A DNA stretch of 64,000 nt from Pontibacter sp. SGAir0037 (GTDB lineage: Bacteria; Bacteroidota; Bacteroidia; Cytophagales; Hymenobacteraceae). The notes under the pieces are model-generated. The model made no database searches, was not told the DNA's origin, and worked only from the letters and a program-made list of their open reading frames with translations. Made by a program: the position numbers and the translations under genes. Shown piece after piece: positions 35,763 through 46,300 of this stretch; positions within the stretch are counted from its first letter, which is position 1; each line of letters begins with the position of its first letter. The stretch covers positions 3,162,001 through 3,226,000 of the forward strand of contig NZ_CP028092.1 in NCBI RefSeq assembly GCF_005491705.1. The letters run 5' to 3'.

Positions 35763-38700
35763 ATGGACCAAACAGTAGAAAGAAACAAAGGACTTTACAC
35801 GCCTGAGTTGGAACACGACTCGTGTGGTGTTGGCTGCGTTGTGAACCTGAACGGCAGCAAAGACCACCATGTAGTGAAAGATGCCCTAACCATGCTGGAA
35901 AACATGGAGCATCGTGGTGCCACAGGTAGTGATGCCGAAACTGGCGACGGTGCGGGTATACTTGTACAGATGCCCCACGATTTCTTTCAAAAGGAATTGC
36001 AGGAATTTGCGATCGACTTACCTGGCGAAGGTGGCTATGGAGTAGGTATGATCTTTTTCCCTATTCTGTACGAGGTAAGGGAAAAATGCCGTAGGGCAAT
36101 TAATGCCGGTATTCGCAACCTTGGGTTTGAACTGCTTGGCTACAGGCTGGTGCCTGTCAATGGCCAAGTACCTGGCCACGAGTCCAAAGCTGTGGAACCT
36201 TACATTGAACAGGTATTTGTGAAACCGGCAGACACGGCCATTAAAGGTGCTGACCTGGAACGCAAACTATTTGTACTGAGAAACTTTATTACAAACGAGA
36301 TTAAGAGAAATGTCGAAGGAGTAAACGACACATTTTATATTGCCAGCTTCTCCTCCCGCAAAATTATTTATAAAGGTCAGCTGAAAACAGATCAGTTAGC
36401 CAGGTATTACCACGACCTGCGCCACCCAGATTTTGTATCAGCACTGGCTATAGTGCACTCCCGCTTCTCTACTAATACATTTGCCAACTGGAAACTGGCA
36501 CAACCGTTCCGCTTTATCGCCCATAATGGTGAAATAAATACCATTAAAGGGAATGTGAACAAAATGAAATCAAAAGAAGCCCTGATGTCTTCTCCTCTGT
36601 TTACCGACGAGGAGCTACAGTGGCTGCTTCCGATCACGAATCCGGAGTACTCAGACTCAGCTAACCTGGACGGCGTGGTAGAACTGCTGACGCTGGCTGG
36701 CAGGCCCTTACCGCATGTAATGATGATGATGGTGCCTGAGGCATGGCAGGATAACCCTTTCATGGACAAGGCGCGCAAAGCTTTCTATAAATTTCATGCT
36801 TCACTGATGGAGCCCTGGGATGGCCCGGCTGCGCTGTTTTTTACAGATGGTACACAGGTGGGTGCTACACTCGACCGTAATGGCCTGCGCCCCGTGCGCT
36901 ACTGCGTAACAAAGCAGGGCAGGTTGATTATGGCATCTGAAACAGGTGCGCTGGAGGTAAACCCGAAGGATGTAATTAAAAGAGGTCGTCTGCAGCCAGG
37001 TAAAATGTTGCTGGCAGATATCTCTCAAAATAAAATATACGAAGACGACGAAATCAAAGAACTGATATGCAACGATAAGCCTTACGGCGACTGGATAGAC
37101 CAGAACCGCATCAAGCTTCGTCTTCGCCCCGAGCCAAGAACATACCTGCAACCGTTTCCTCCAGCCGAAATCAGGCAGAAGCAAAAAGCCTTTGGTTATT
37201 CTCAGGAAGACCTGAAAATGGTGGTGCAGCCTATGGCTGCTTCAGGGTATGAACCAGTAGGCAGTATGGGTTCTGACGCTCCGCTTGCCGTACTTTCGCA
37301 GCAAAGCCAGCACGTTGCCAATTATTTTAAACAGTTCTTTGCACAGGTAAGCAATCCGCCTATCGATTCTATCCGGGAGCGCCTGGTTATGTCGCTCTTT
37401 ACCAGAGTGGGCGAATCGCTGAACATTCTGGCAGAGAGCCCGGAGCATACGCGCCAGATACATATTTCGCAACCTGTGCTTTCCCCTGTGGAATTTCAGA
37501 AGCTGGTGTACCTGAGTGAAGAAGGTTTTGAACACCAGACAATCGATGCTACCTTTTCGAGCTATGAACCCGGGTCTTTACAAAAAGCACTGGATGCTAT
37601 TTGCAAAGAAGCTGAAGAAGCCGTTCGAAGCGGCAAGAAGATCCTGATAATATCGAACAGAAATATTTCTAAACAACGGGCTGCCGTACCTTCTCTGTTG
37701 GCGGTAGGGGCCGTGCATCACCACCTGATCGAGAAAAGAATACGCACCAAGGCAGGACTGGTAGTAGAAGCCGGCGATGCCTGGGAAACACATCATTTTG
37801 CAACTATTATAGGTTACGGTGCCAGTGCGGTATATCCATTCCTGATCTATGATACGATCAAAAGCCTGCATGACCAGCAAAAGCTGGACAATGCGAAGCC
37901 ATATACCCATTACTTCGATAACTTTATTTCGGCAGTAGGCAATGGTCTTCTCAAGATCCTGTCTAAAATGGGCATCAGCACATTGCAGTCGTACCAGGGC
38001 GCACAGATTTTCGAATGCCTCGGCTTTGGGCAGGAAGTGATGCAGAAATGCTTCAGAGGCACGACCAGCCGTTTAGAGGGATTGAATTTTGAAGATCTTG
38101 AGAAGGAATGCCTGACCAAACATTTTACGGCTTATCCTGATCGGAATGGCATTTTGGAAACCGGCGGTTTCTTCCAGTGGAAGCGCAACGGCGAAGCCCA
38201 CCTGCTGCACCCGAACGTAATCCACCTGCTGCAGAAGTCTACGCGCCTGAACGATTTCCAATTATTTAAGGAATACTCGAAGCTGGTAAGAGAGCATCAG
38301 CAGCAAACTATCACGCTTCGCAATCTTTTTGAGTTCCGCAAGCGCCTGGCGGTGCCGCTGGAAGAAGTAGAACCCGTAGAAAACATCCTGAAACGCTTTG
38401 CGACAGGGGCCATGTCTTTTGGTTCTATTTCGCATGAAGCGCACTCAACGCTGGCAATTGCCATGAACCGCATTGGCGGGCGTAGCAATTGCGGTGAGGG
38501 TGGTGAGGATGAAGCACGTTTCATTCCAAGACCTAACGGAGACTCTGAAAGATCGGCTGTTAAGCAGGTTGCTTCCGGCCGCTTTGGTGTTACCAGCCAC
38601 TACCTGGCTAATGCCGATGAAATACAGATTAAAATCGCACAAGGCGCTAAGCCAGGAGAAGGCGGTCAGTTACCAGGGCATAAAGTAGATCACTGGATTG

Positions 38701-40274
38701 CCAAAGTGCGCCATTCTACTCCTGGTGTAGGTTTAATTTCTCCTCCTCCTCACCACGACATTTATTCGATTGAGGATTTAAAACAGCTGATCTTCGACCT
38801 GAAGAATGCCAACCCGAATGCACGCATCAATGTGAAACTAGTGGCAGAAGCAGGAGTTGGAACCATTGCCTCCGGTGTGGCTAAAGCAAAGGCCGATGCT
38901 ATTATGATTTCCGGTGCCGATGGTGGTACAGGTGCAAGCCCGCTCAGTTCAATTCGCCATGCCGGCCTGCCTTGGGAGATCGGATTGGCCGAAGCGCATC
39001 AAACGCTCATCAAAAACAACCTGCGCAGCCGTGTGGTGCTTCAGACAGACGGGAAGCTGATGACAGGTTACGACCTGGCGGTGGCTACCTTACTGGGCGC
39101 TGAAGAATACGGCGTAGCAACGGCAGCGCTTATAGTAGAAGGATGTATTATGATGCGTAAATGCCATCTGAACACCTGTCCGGTAGGTATAGCTACCCAG
39201 AACCCGGAACTGCGCCAGCTTTTTACAGGCGATCCGGACCATGTGGTAAACCTGTTTACATTTATGGCAATGGAGCTACGCCAGGTAATGGCACAGCTCG
39301 GTTTCCGTACCATAAATGAGATGGTAGGACAATCGCAGGTGCTGAAGGTTAGAACAGACCTGAACCACTGGAAACTGAAGAACCTGGACCTGACTCCTAT
39401 TCTTCACCAGGAATATGTTGGCCATAACGTAGGTACTTATCACCAGATTTCGCAGGATCATGAGATTGATTTTGTACTGGACAGAAAGCTGATTGCTGAC
39501 TTCAGGAATGGCAATGGAACAGAAGGTGTACTGGAATACCAGATAAAAAACACAGACCGTTCGGTGGGTGCGATGCTATCGTATGAGATATCTACAGAGT
39601 TTGGCAGAATCGGCTTGCCGGAAAACAGCTTTAATGCTGAATTTCATGGATCTGCCGGTCAGACTTTTGGTGCCTTCCTGGCTCCGGGCGTTACGTTCAG
39701 GCTGGTTGGTGAAGCCAATGACTATATCGGCAAGGGTTTATCTGGCGGTAAACTTATTCTGAAGCCTTTCAAAGAAAGCGAATACCTGGCGCATGAACAC
39801 ATTATTGCAGGCAACGTGGCATTCTACGGAGCTACTTCCGGGCAGGCTTACATCAATGGCATGGCCGGTGAGCGCTTCTGTGTAAGAAATTCGGGAGCAG
39901 AGGCGGTGGTAGAAGGCATAGGCGACCACGGCTGCGAGTATATGACAGGCGGTAAGGTACTTGTATTGGGTGCTACAGGCAGAAACTTTGCTGCGGGTAT
40001 GAGCGGTGGAATGGCCTACATTTACGATCCGCACAACCAGTTCCCGGACCAATGCAACCTGAGCATGGTAGACCTGGAAACGCTGGAAGAAGAAGACTTA
40101 GCCTGGATTAACCAGAAGCTGCATGAGCATTATGCTTATACAGGCAGCGTGCTGGCTCAAGAGCTTCTGAACAATTGGGATGTAACCAAGCTTCACTTCC
40201 AGAAAGTAATGCCGCACGACCTGAAGCGTGTGATGCAAGTAAAATCTAATGAATCTTTAAAAGTAGTAGCCTGA
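35763..40274 (+). CDS. gltB: Glutamate synthase (NADPH) large subunit
   Basis: A 1503-residue glutamate synthase alpha chain that makes glutamate from 2-oxoglutarate and glutamine-derived ammonia. Domains in order: a short N-terminal propeptide ending at the nucleophile Cys21 (HDSCGVGC) of the class II amidotransferase (to about residue 430), a central domain, the FMN-binding synthase barrel with the 3Fe-4S cysteines Cys1128, Cys1134 and Cys1139 (C-x5-C-x4-C), and the C-terminal GXGXG beta-helix (residues about 1240-1490). Length matches bacterial GltB. The gltD ATG overlaps its TGA by one base (TGATG), indicating translational coupling. ATG 35763 is preceded by a 766-base AT-rich region. Confidence 0.97.
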   Translation: MDQTVERNKGLYTPELEHDSCGVGCVVNLNGSKDHHVVKDALTMLENMEHRGATGSDAETGDGAGILVQMPHDFFQKELQEFAIDLPGEGGYGVGMIFFPILYEVREKCRRAINAGIRNLGFELLGYRLVPVNGQVPGHESKAVEPYIEQVFVKPADTAIKGADLERKLFVLRNFITNEIKRNVEGVNDTFYIASFSSRKIIYKGQLKTDQLARYYHDLRHPDFVSALAIVHSRFSTNTFANWKLAQPFRFIAHNGEINTIKGNVNKMKSKEALMSSPLFTDEELQWLLPITNPEYSDSANLDGVVELLTLAGRPLPHVMMMMVPEAWQDNPFMDKARKAFYKFHASLMEPWDGPAALFFTDGTQVGATLDRNGLRPVRYCVTKQGRLIMASETGALEVNPKDVIKRGRLQPGKMLLADISQNKIYEDDEIKELICNDKPYGDWIDQNRIKLRLRPEPRTYLQPFPPAEIRQKQKAFGYSQEDLKMVVQPMAASGYEPVGSMGSDAPLAVLSQQSQHVANYFKQFFAQVSNPPIDSIRERLVMSLFTRVGESLNILAESPEHTRQIHISQPVLSPVEFQKLVYLSEEGFEHQTIDATFSSYEPGSLQKALDAICKEAEEAVRSGKKILIISNRNISKQRAAVPSLLAVGAVHHHLIEKRIRTKAGLVVEAGDAWETHHFATIIGYGASAVYPFLIYDTIKSLHDQQKLDNAKPYTHYFDNFISAVGNGLLKILSKMGISTLQSYQGAQIFECLGFGQEVMQKCFRGTTSRLEGLNFEDLEKECLTKHFTAYPDRNGILETGGFFQWKRNGEAHLLHPNVIHLLQKSTRLNDFQLFKEYSKLVREHQQQTITLRNLFEFRKRLAVPLEEVEPVENILKRFATGAMSFGSISHEAHSTLAIAMNRIGGRSNCGEGGEDEARFIPRPNGDSERSAVKQVASGRFGVTSHYLANADEIQIKIAQGAKPGEGGQLPGHKVDHWIAKVRHSTPGVGLISPPPHHDIYSIEDLKQLIFDLKNANPNARINVKLVAEAGVGTIASGVAKAKADAIMISGADGGTGASPLSSIRHAGLPWEIGLAEAHQTLIKNNLRSRVVLQTDGKLMTGYDLAVATLLGAEEYGVATAALIVEGCIMMRKCHLNTCPVGIATQNPELRQLFTGDPDHVVNLFTFMAMELRQVMAQLGFRTINEMVGQSQVLKVRTDLNHWKLKNLDLTPILHQEYVGHNVGTYHQISQDHEIDFVLDRKLIADFRNGNGTEGVLEYQIKNTDRSVGAMLSYEISTEFGRIGLPENSFNAEFHGSAGQTFGAFLAPGVTFRLVGEANDYIGKGLSGGKLILKPFKESEYLAHEHIIAGNVAFYGATSGQAYINGMAGERFCVRNSGAEAVVEGIGDHGCEYMTGGKVLVLGATGRNFAAGMSGGMAYIYDPHNQFPDQCNLSMVDLETLEEEDLAWINQKLHEHYAYTGSVLAQELLNNWDVTKLHFQKVMPHDLKRVMQVKSNESLKVVA

Positions 40275-41728
40275 TGGGAAAAGCAGACGGGTTCTTGATA
40301 TATGATCGTGAACTACCAAAAACACGAGACCCTAAAGAAAGAATAAACGACTCAAACGAAATATATACACCATTTCCGGAAGAAAAAACCAAAGAGCAGG
40401 CAGCCCGCTGCATGGACTGCGGTGTGCCTTTTTGCCACAATGGCTGCCCGCTTGGTAACCTTATCCCGGATTTTAACGATGCTGTGTACGAGGGAGAATG
40501 GGAACGGGCAGCCCAAATCCTGTACAGCACCAACAATTTCCCTGAATTTACAGGCAGGATTTGCCCGGCACCATGCGAGTCGAGTTGCGTGCTTTCCATT
40601 AATAAACCAGCAGTAACGATTGAGCACATCGAGAAATCAATTGCTGAAAAATCTTTTGAACTAGGTCTGGTAAAGCCGAAACCTCCTAAAAAAAGAACTG
40701 GCAAAAGAGTGGCTATAGTAGGTTCCGGACCTGCAGGTCTGGCAGCAGCAGCTCAATTAAACAAAGCCGGCCATGAGGTGGTTGTGTATGAAAAAGACGA
40801 CAAAGCGGGTGGATTGCTTCGCTACGGCATACCTGATTTCAAGCTTGAGAAATGGACCATTGATCGCCGCCTGGCCATTATGGAGCAGGAAGGAATCCGG
40901 TTTAAATACAATGTTGAAATTGGCAGGGACACAACCCTAAAGAAGCTGCATAAAAAGTACGATGCAGTGCTGTTGTGCATTGGCTCCAGCAAACCGAGAT
41001 CCTTAACAATACCGGGCAATCACCTGAAGGGAATTCATTTCGCTATGGACTTCCTGACACTGCAAAACCGTAAAGTTGCTGGCGAGGTGATTCCCGCAGA
41101 AGATGATATTGACACCAAAGACAAGCATGTAATTGTGATTGGTGGCGGAGATACAGGTTCTGATTGTGTAGGTACAGCTAACCGCCAGGGTGCGAAGTCT
41201 ATCACACAACTGCAGTACCGCCTGATGCCATCCGGCCACAGAAGCCATGTCAATCCCTGGCCCGAAGCTCCCATGATCCTGACCACATCCAGCTCTCATG
41301 AAGAAGGCTGCGAACGTAGCTGGGGGTGGCTAAACAAAGAATTCATAGCCGATGAAAACGGATATGTAAAAGGCCTGAAGGTAGTTGAACTGGAATGGAA
41401 AAACCAGCGCGAATATACCGAAAAGCCAGACAGCGAGCGTATTCTTCCCTGCGAGCGTGCCTTCATTGCCATTGGCTATGAGCGACCGGTGCACGATGCT
41501 TTCCAGGTAAATTTCGACTTTGAGTTCGACAACAGAGGCAACTTTAAACTACAGGAATGGCAAACCAATGTAGCAGGCATCTTCTCTGCAGGCGATTCTT
41601 TCAGAGGTCAGTCTTTAGTAGTTTGGGCCATCTCGGACGGACGTGAAGCCGCACGCGCCATAGATATTTACCTGATGGGAAGCTCTGAGTTACCTTCAAA
41701 AGACCTTTCAAAGCTACAGTTAGCTTAA
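40274..41728 (+). CDS. gltD: Glutamate synthase small subunit
   Basis: A 484-residue beta chain that feeds electrons from NADPH through FAD to GltB. The N-terminal cysteine block holds the 4Fe-4S ligands in ARCMDCGVPFCHNGCPLGN and ICPAPCESSC; the FAD motif VGSGPAGLAAAAQL is around residue 150 and the NADPH motif VIGGGDTGSDCVG near residue 295. The C-terminal AGDSFRGQSLVVWAISDGREAA closes the FAD site. Normal length for GltD. Start overlaps the gltB stop by one base. Followed by a terminator, so gltBD is a two-gene transcript, with the ammonium channel gene starting only 184 bases later. Confidence 0.96.
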   Translation: MGKADGFLIYDRELPKTRDPKERINDSNEIYTPFPEEKTKEQAARCMDCGVPFCHNGCPLGNLIPDFNDAVYEGEWERAAQILYSTNNFPEFTGRICPAPCESSCVLSINKPAVTIEHIEKSIAEKSFELGLVKPKPPKKRTGKRVAIVGSGPAGLAAAAQLNKAGHEVVVYEKDDKAGGLLRYGIPDFKLEKWTIDRRLAIMEQEGIRFKYNVEIGRDTTLKKLHKKYDAVLLCIGSSKPRSLTIPGNHLKGIHFAMDFLTLQNRKVAGEVIPAEDDIDTKDKHVIVIGGGDTGSDCVGTANRQGAKSITQLQYRLMPSGHRSHVNPWPEAPMILTTSSSHEEGCERSWGWLNKEFIADENGYVKGLKVVELEWKNQREYTEKPDSERILPCERAFIAIGYERPVHDAFQVNFDFEFDNRGNFKLQEWQTNVAGIFSAGDSFRGQSLVVWAISDGREAARAIDIYLMGSSELPSKDLSKLQLA

Positions 41729-41734
41729 CTTTAC

Positions 41735-41768
41735 AGCAGTCGCTCCCATTCCCGGAGCGACTGCTTTT
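41735..41768 (+). terminator. Rho-independent terminator after gltD
   Basis: AGCAGTCGCTCC (41735-41746) pairs exactly with GGAGCGACTGCT (41754-41765) around a 7-base loop, followed by TTTT-like sequence. It separates gltBD from amtB. Confidence 0.88.
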
Positions 41769-41911
41769 CTATGAAATAGATTTATGATAACAAAATGCTT
41801 GGCAGCCTGCTGAGCCATGTTCTCTCATCTCGTTTGATGTAGAGCATAAAATGCTGCGTTATTTTTTCTCTTATTACAACTTTATTTTTGGACCAATACA
41901 ATACAGCACAA

Positions 41912-43228
41912 ATGACCAAACCTTTATCTCCTATTCCTTTTATTGTACTTCTCCTGATTGTAGCCGCCACGTTTTTCTTTCCGTCTGTTCCGGCTGCAGC
42001 AGGCTCTTCCGAAATCAGTGCCGCAGACACCGCCTGGATGCTGACAGCCACCGCGCTGGTTCTTATCATGACACCAGGTTTAGCTTTCTTCTATGGTGGT
42101 ATGGTTAGCAAGAAAAATGTGCTTTCTACTATGCTGCAAAGTTTTATATGCATGGCCATTGTAGCTGTTATCTGGGCGGTATTCGGGTTCAGCCTTGCTT
42201 TTGGCGATTCTGTTGGCGGTATATTTGGCAATCCCCTCACCTTTTTTATGATGAAGGGCGTGATAGAGAGCGCTCCATGGCCTGCGGCTCCAACTATTCC
42301 GCTACTACTGTTTGCAATGTTTCAGTTGAAGTTTGCCATTATAACACCAGCACTAATCACTGGTGCCTTTGCGGAACGCATCAGGTTTATCTCCTATGTG
42401 CTTTTCATCTGCCTTTTCTTTGTTTTCATCTATGCTCCCCTAGCGCATGCGACCTGGCATCCTGATGGCTTGCTCCTAAACCTGGGTGTACTTGATTTTG
42501 CCGGCGGCACTGTTGTACATATGTCTGCCGGGTGGGCAGCTCTTGCCTCGGCTATTTTCCTGAAAAGGCGACATGATACCTCCAGCCATACTCCGGCACA
42601 TATTTCTTATGTAATGCTAGGCACAGGATTGCTATGGTTTGGCTGGTTTGGTTTTAATGCCGGTTCAGCCTTAGGTGCCGGCGATTTAGCTACCATTGCC
42701 CTGGCCACTACTACAACGGCTTCTGCGGCGGCGGCTCTGGCCTGGGTGTTCTTTGATGCTGCCAAAGGCAAAAAGCCTTCTGCCATGGGTACTTGTATTG
42801 GTGCTGTGGTAGGTTTGGTAGCCATAACCCCGGCGGCCGGTTTTGTAACTATACCTCATTCTATTGCCATTGGCGTTATTGCTGCCATTATCAGCAACCT
42901 TGTAGTGGACTGGCGCTCCCGAACTTCTCTTGATGATACTTTAGATGTATTCCCTTGCCATGGTGTGGGTGGTATGGTAGGCATGCTTTTAACAGGTGTT
43001 TTTGCCAATCAGGCCATTAATGCCGCTAACGAAACCAGCAACGGCCTTATTTTTGGAGAAACCAGGTTATTCCTGGTACAGTTGGGAGCAATGATCGGAG
43101 TTTCAGTATTCGCCTTCTGCGGCTCCTGGTTACTTCTCCTTCTCACAAACATGATTTCACCACTCAGGGTATCCAAAGAAGAAGAACTGGAAGGCCTGGA
43201 CCTCAGCCAGCATGATGAGGCGTTGTAG
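41912..43228 (+). CDS. amtB: Ammonium transporter AmtB
   Basis: A 438-residue ammonium channel with a probable N-terminal signal sequence (FIVLLLIVAATFFFPSVPAAAG) and about 11 membrane helices. The channel motifs are visible: LAFFYGGMVSKKNVLS, DFAGGTVVHMSAGWAAL and FPCHGVGGMVGMLLTG carry the paired pore histidines (VVH and CHG), with the NAGSALGAGD loop in between. The earlier TTG at 41888 gives eight more residues, but ATG 41912 is preferred. No PII protein gene (glnK/glnB) follows it; the next gene is convergent beyond a terminator. Its place next to gltBD fits joint control by nitrogen supply, which is inference. Confidence 0.93.
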   Translation: MTKPLSPIPFIVLLLIVAATFFFPSVPAAAGSSEISAADTAWMLTATALVLIMTPGLAFFYGGMVSKKNVLSTMLQSFICMAIVAVIWAVFGFSLAFGDSVGGIFGNPLTFFMMKGVIESAPWPAAPTIPLLLFAMFQLKFAIITPALITGAFAERIRFISYVLFICLFFVFIYAPLAHATWHPDGLLLNLGVLDFAGGTVVHMSAGWAALASAIFLKRRHDTSSHTPAHISYVMLGTGLLWFGWFGFNAGSALGAGDLATIALATTTTASAAAALAWVFFDAAKGKKPSAMGTCIGAVVGLVAITPAAGFVTIPHSIAIGVIAAIISNLVVDWRSRTSLDDTLDVFPCHGVGGMVGMLLTGVFANQAINAANETSNGLIFGETRLFLVQLGAMIGVSVFAFCGSWLLLLLTNMISPLRVSKEEELEGLDLSQHDEAL

Positions 43229-43248
43229 GTTGTGAACTTATACTAATT

Positions 43249-43291
43249 AAAAAGGACGGGATGCTTCTATATGAGGCAGCCCGTCCTTTTT
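43249..43291. terminator. Bidirectional terminator
   Basis: AAAAAGGACGGG (43249-43260) pairs exactly with CCCGTCCTTTTT (43280-43291); after one mismatch, TGCTTC and GAGGCA extend the stem. Sits between convergent amtB (plus) and the kinase-pyrophosphorylase fusion (minus). Confidence 0.88.
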
Positions 43292-43314
43292 TATAGCCTT
43301 TCTTAAAGTAATTT

Positions 43315-46300
43315 TTAATCCGAAAAAACGCCTAAAGAAGTAACGTAGTCCTTGCTGCCATCTATCACCCAGGAATCCAGCTGAGCAGGGTCTTTCATTT
43401 GCTGCCCTCTGGACCTTGGCACGACCACATAACCTGCCTTTACATCTGGTAAAGCCGACATATCACTCCACAACTTTTCGATCTGGGCTACCGGATAGAT
43501 ATCCTCCTGACCGTGTCCCCAGCGGTACTTCACATCCTTTATAGTAACATAAGTAGGTATCCGATGCGCTACACTCCTAACGGCTTTCGCCAAACGTGCT
43601 TCATCTGCACTTTGTAGTTCCTCCCGTGTAAGGCCAAACAGTTTTAGCAGCGGGTCTATTTGGATCCAGGTGGTATTAGAGTTATAATAACTCAGATTCA
43701 GCTCATCTTCTTCGCGAGGTTGAGCCAAGCCTTCTAATAAGCGAACGCGTCCGTTAATTCTGGCCAGACCTCCACCTGTATCTTCTATCCGGCGGGGCAC
43801 CACTTCGAATGTAAGCATGTTACCCGATTGCAAATGATAGCCTAAAACAGCCGGATCAATATCGGCCCCTAAGGTATCTATATTGTGCAGCATGATTGTC
43901 TGGAGAGAAGGCTGCATTTTTAATAGCTTGGATAAAGTACCATTTCGAAGCATGTTCGACACTTCATACCAGTGGCCCAAAGGCGAGAAACGTTGTGCGG
44001 CTATGTTATCCACATAATCAGAACCCTCCCCTTTTGTCTTAGCCCAGTTAATCATACTCTCCCGCACAGCATCGCGCACTTTCTGCTTATTCTCATCCAG
44101 CGTTTCCTGTGGCATTTCCTCCCACATAAACCGCAGGTCACGCTCCATCGGCACGTAACGCTGCCCAATTGATCTTCCTTCCGAAAGCAGTACAGAACCA
44201 TTATACCCATAGTTGCCTGTCTGTTCCAGCTTCTCCCGGATAGGAGCATGTGTCAGGTAACTGGTAGCCACTATATGCGGAACAGCAGCATTGTAGTTGG
44301 CAGCAACACGGTGAGTCTTTGCTAAATGAATTTCCAAAAAGCTCCTGTGCATGCCCTTCATTTCTACAAAAGGATTAAGCGCCTTAATAACGCCAGCCCC
44401 TTTCGTCCAGCGGCTGCCAACGCCAGCGGCCAGACTCATTACGGCAACCCCTCCTGCTCTTATAACTTCCTCGCCAGCTTTAGAATGTCCTGCCAGTTCC
44501 TCTAATGCTACTGTATCATTGGCCTGCACATCTTCAATGGTTGTTTCAGCAGATAAGCGGTTTCTGGATAACCCTATTCGTCCCTTCTGTAGCTCTTCGC
44601 GAATCTCTTCATGCTGAATATAGTCAAAGCCATTTTCTTTTTTAATACGATCTGCCTTTTCGTTTTCTGCAGACTGGTTGCTTTGTGAAGTAGGATCAGA
44701 TACTTTAAACAAGTTGCTGATAATGGTTCTGAGCAGTGGGTAAGCTAAGTTATTTTCTTGGCAGTGAGTTGTAAAGAAGTCTATTTCAGCGCGTCGAATG
44801 TATGAAATAGAGGCAGGCTCCTTTCTTACCAGTTCCGATACCTGAATGCCATAGTACTGCTCAGGCATTAAAGCATCATTACCAGCTTTAAGCGTTCCCC
44901 AGGTACCTTTAGAATTGATGCTCCAGTTATACACTACTGGTTCCATAGCAAATGGCAGGGAAGCCGAAAGTTCCTGCTTCGTTTGATGAAGCATTTCCAG
45001 CACAGCACTTTTACTCTCTTCGTAGCCGTCCGGATTTACAAACATCCCCATCCCTCCACCGGACATACCTCCGAGCATCAGGAAACCATAGTAGTTCTCG
45101 CCAAACTGCTTTTTAGCTTTTGCAATAATCTGTTCTGTAAAAAAGGTAGATGCCCAGGGTATAATGGTTTTGATAGGTTCAGCAAAGTTTTTTGCTGTAT
45201 TGGCTCCAAGCGCTTTTATATCACCGCCTTTGATGGCCGCCAGTATGTTATCATAAATCTGATTGGTCTGCTGCCTGGCCGCCCATTCTTTCTCTCCGCG
45301 GAGCAAGTACTTTTCAGTTACCATTTCCAGAATAGGCCCCACGTTGGAAGCCATACCGCCATGCATCAGCACAAGCGAATGCATAATCTTTTGCTCAAAA
45401 TCCGGGTGAATCTCCTCGCCTTTCAACACCCGGTGTTTTGGCAACAAAGTACCACGGCTGATTCCATGCTCCGGATCGCCTGGTTGGGCAAAGGTTCCCT
45501 GAATAGCCTTGATACCTGGCCATACACCACCTGAATCCTGCCAGCCTCCGCCAGAGCCACCGATCCATTCGCCCAGAATGGCACGTGAAGCCACTAAACG
45601 CCTTTCAGTTTCCTCTAAGCCTCCTTCTAGGTTTTTAGTCTGCCCTGTTGCACGCATCAGCAAGCTGATAATAGAACCCAACAGGTTTGTTGATACAGCA
45701 AACCTGGAGCCTTTCGGAATATCATTCACCTTTGTTACCACTTCTATTCCCATTCCAGGCGCCACAATTCGACCAAGTATAGCAGCCAGGGACTGATTGG
45801 TACCTTCAAAAGAAGGCGGAATAAGGCCAGACGCTATAACTCCTGCTTTTACTAAGCTCAGGTAATCATTCCCAAAGTTGAAAAGATCATCTAGACTGGT
45901 AACATCTTTGGTAGTGTTCAGATCGATACTGGTGAGCCGTAGCACAGGCTCCTGAATAACTCGTATGTAGGTGTTTAAAGGCGGCTTAATGTCTTTATCA
46001 CGACCGTAAACGCCCAGGTCAATCGAAATATTTACAACTCTTGCTCCCTCCGGATAATCCATTCCTAAAAAGAAAATATCGGACCAGCCGCTGTGGGTTA
46101 AGTCCATCCGCACAGAAGTCTGCTCGTGTAAAACCGGATAGAAAAGAGTATTTTCCTGGCGCTCCAGCAGCTTACGATGGATGCGAATAGGATGCTCATC
46201 CTGGTGCCCCACCCTGAACATCCATTGATTGCCTTTGCTGGAGCGCACGCTTTTTCGCACCTGATCGGCCAGTATCTGGAAAGATAAATGGTGGTAAGCC

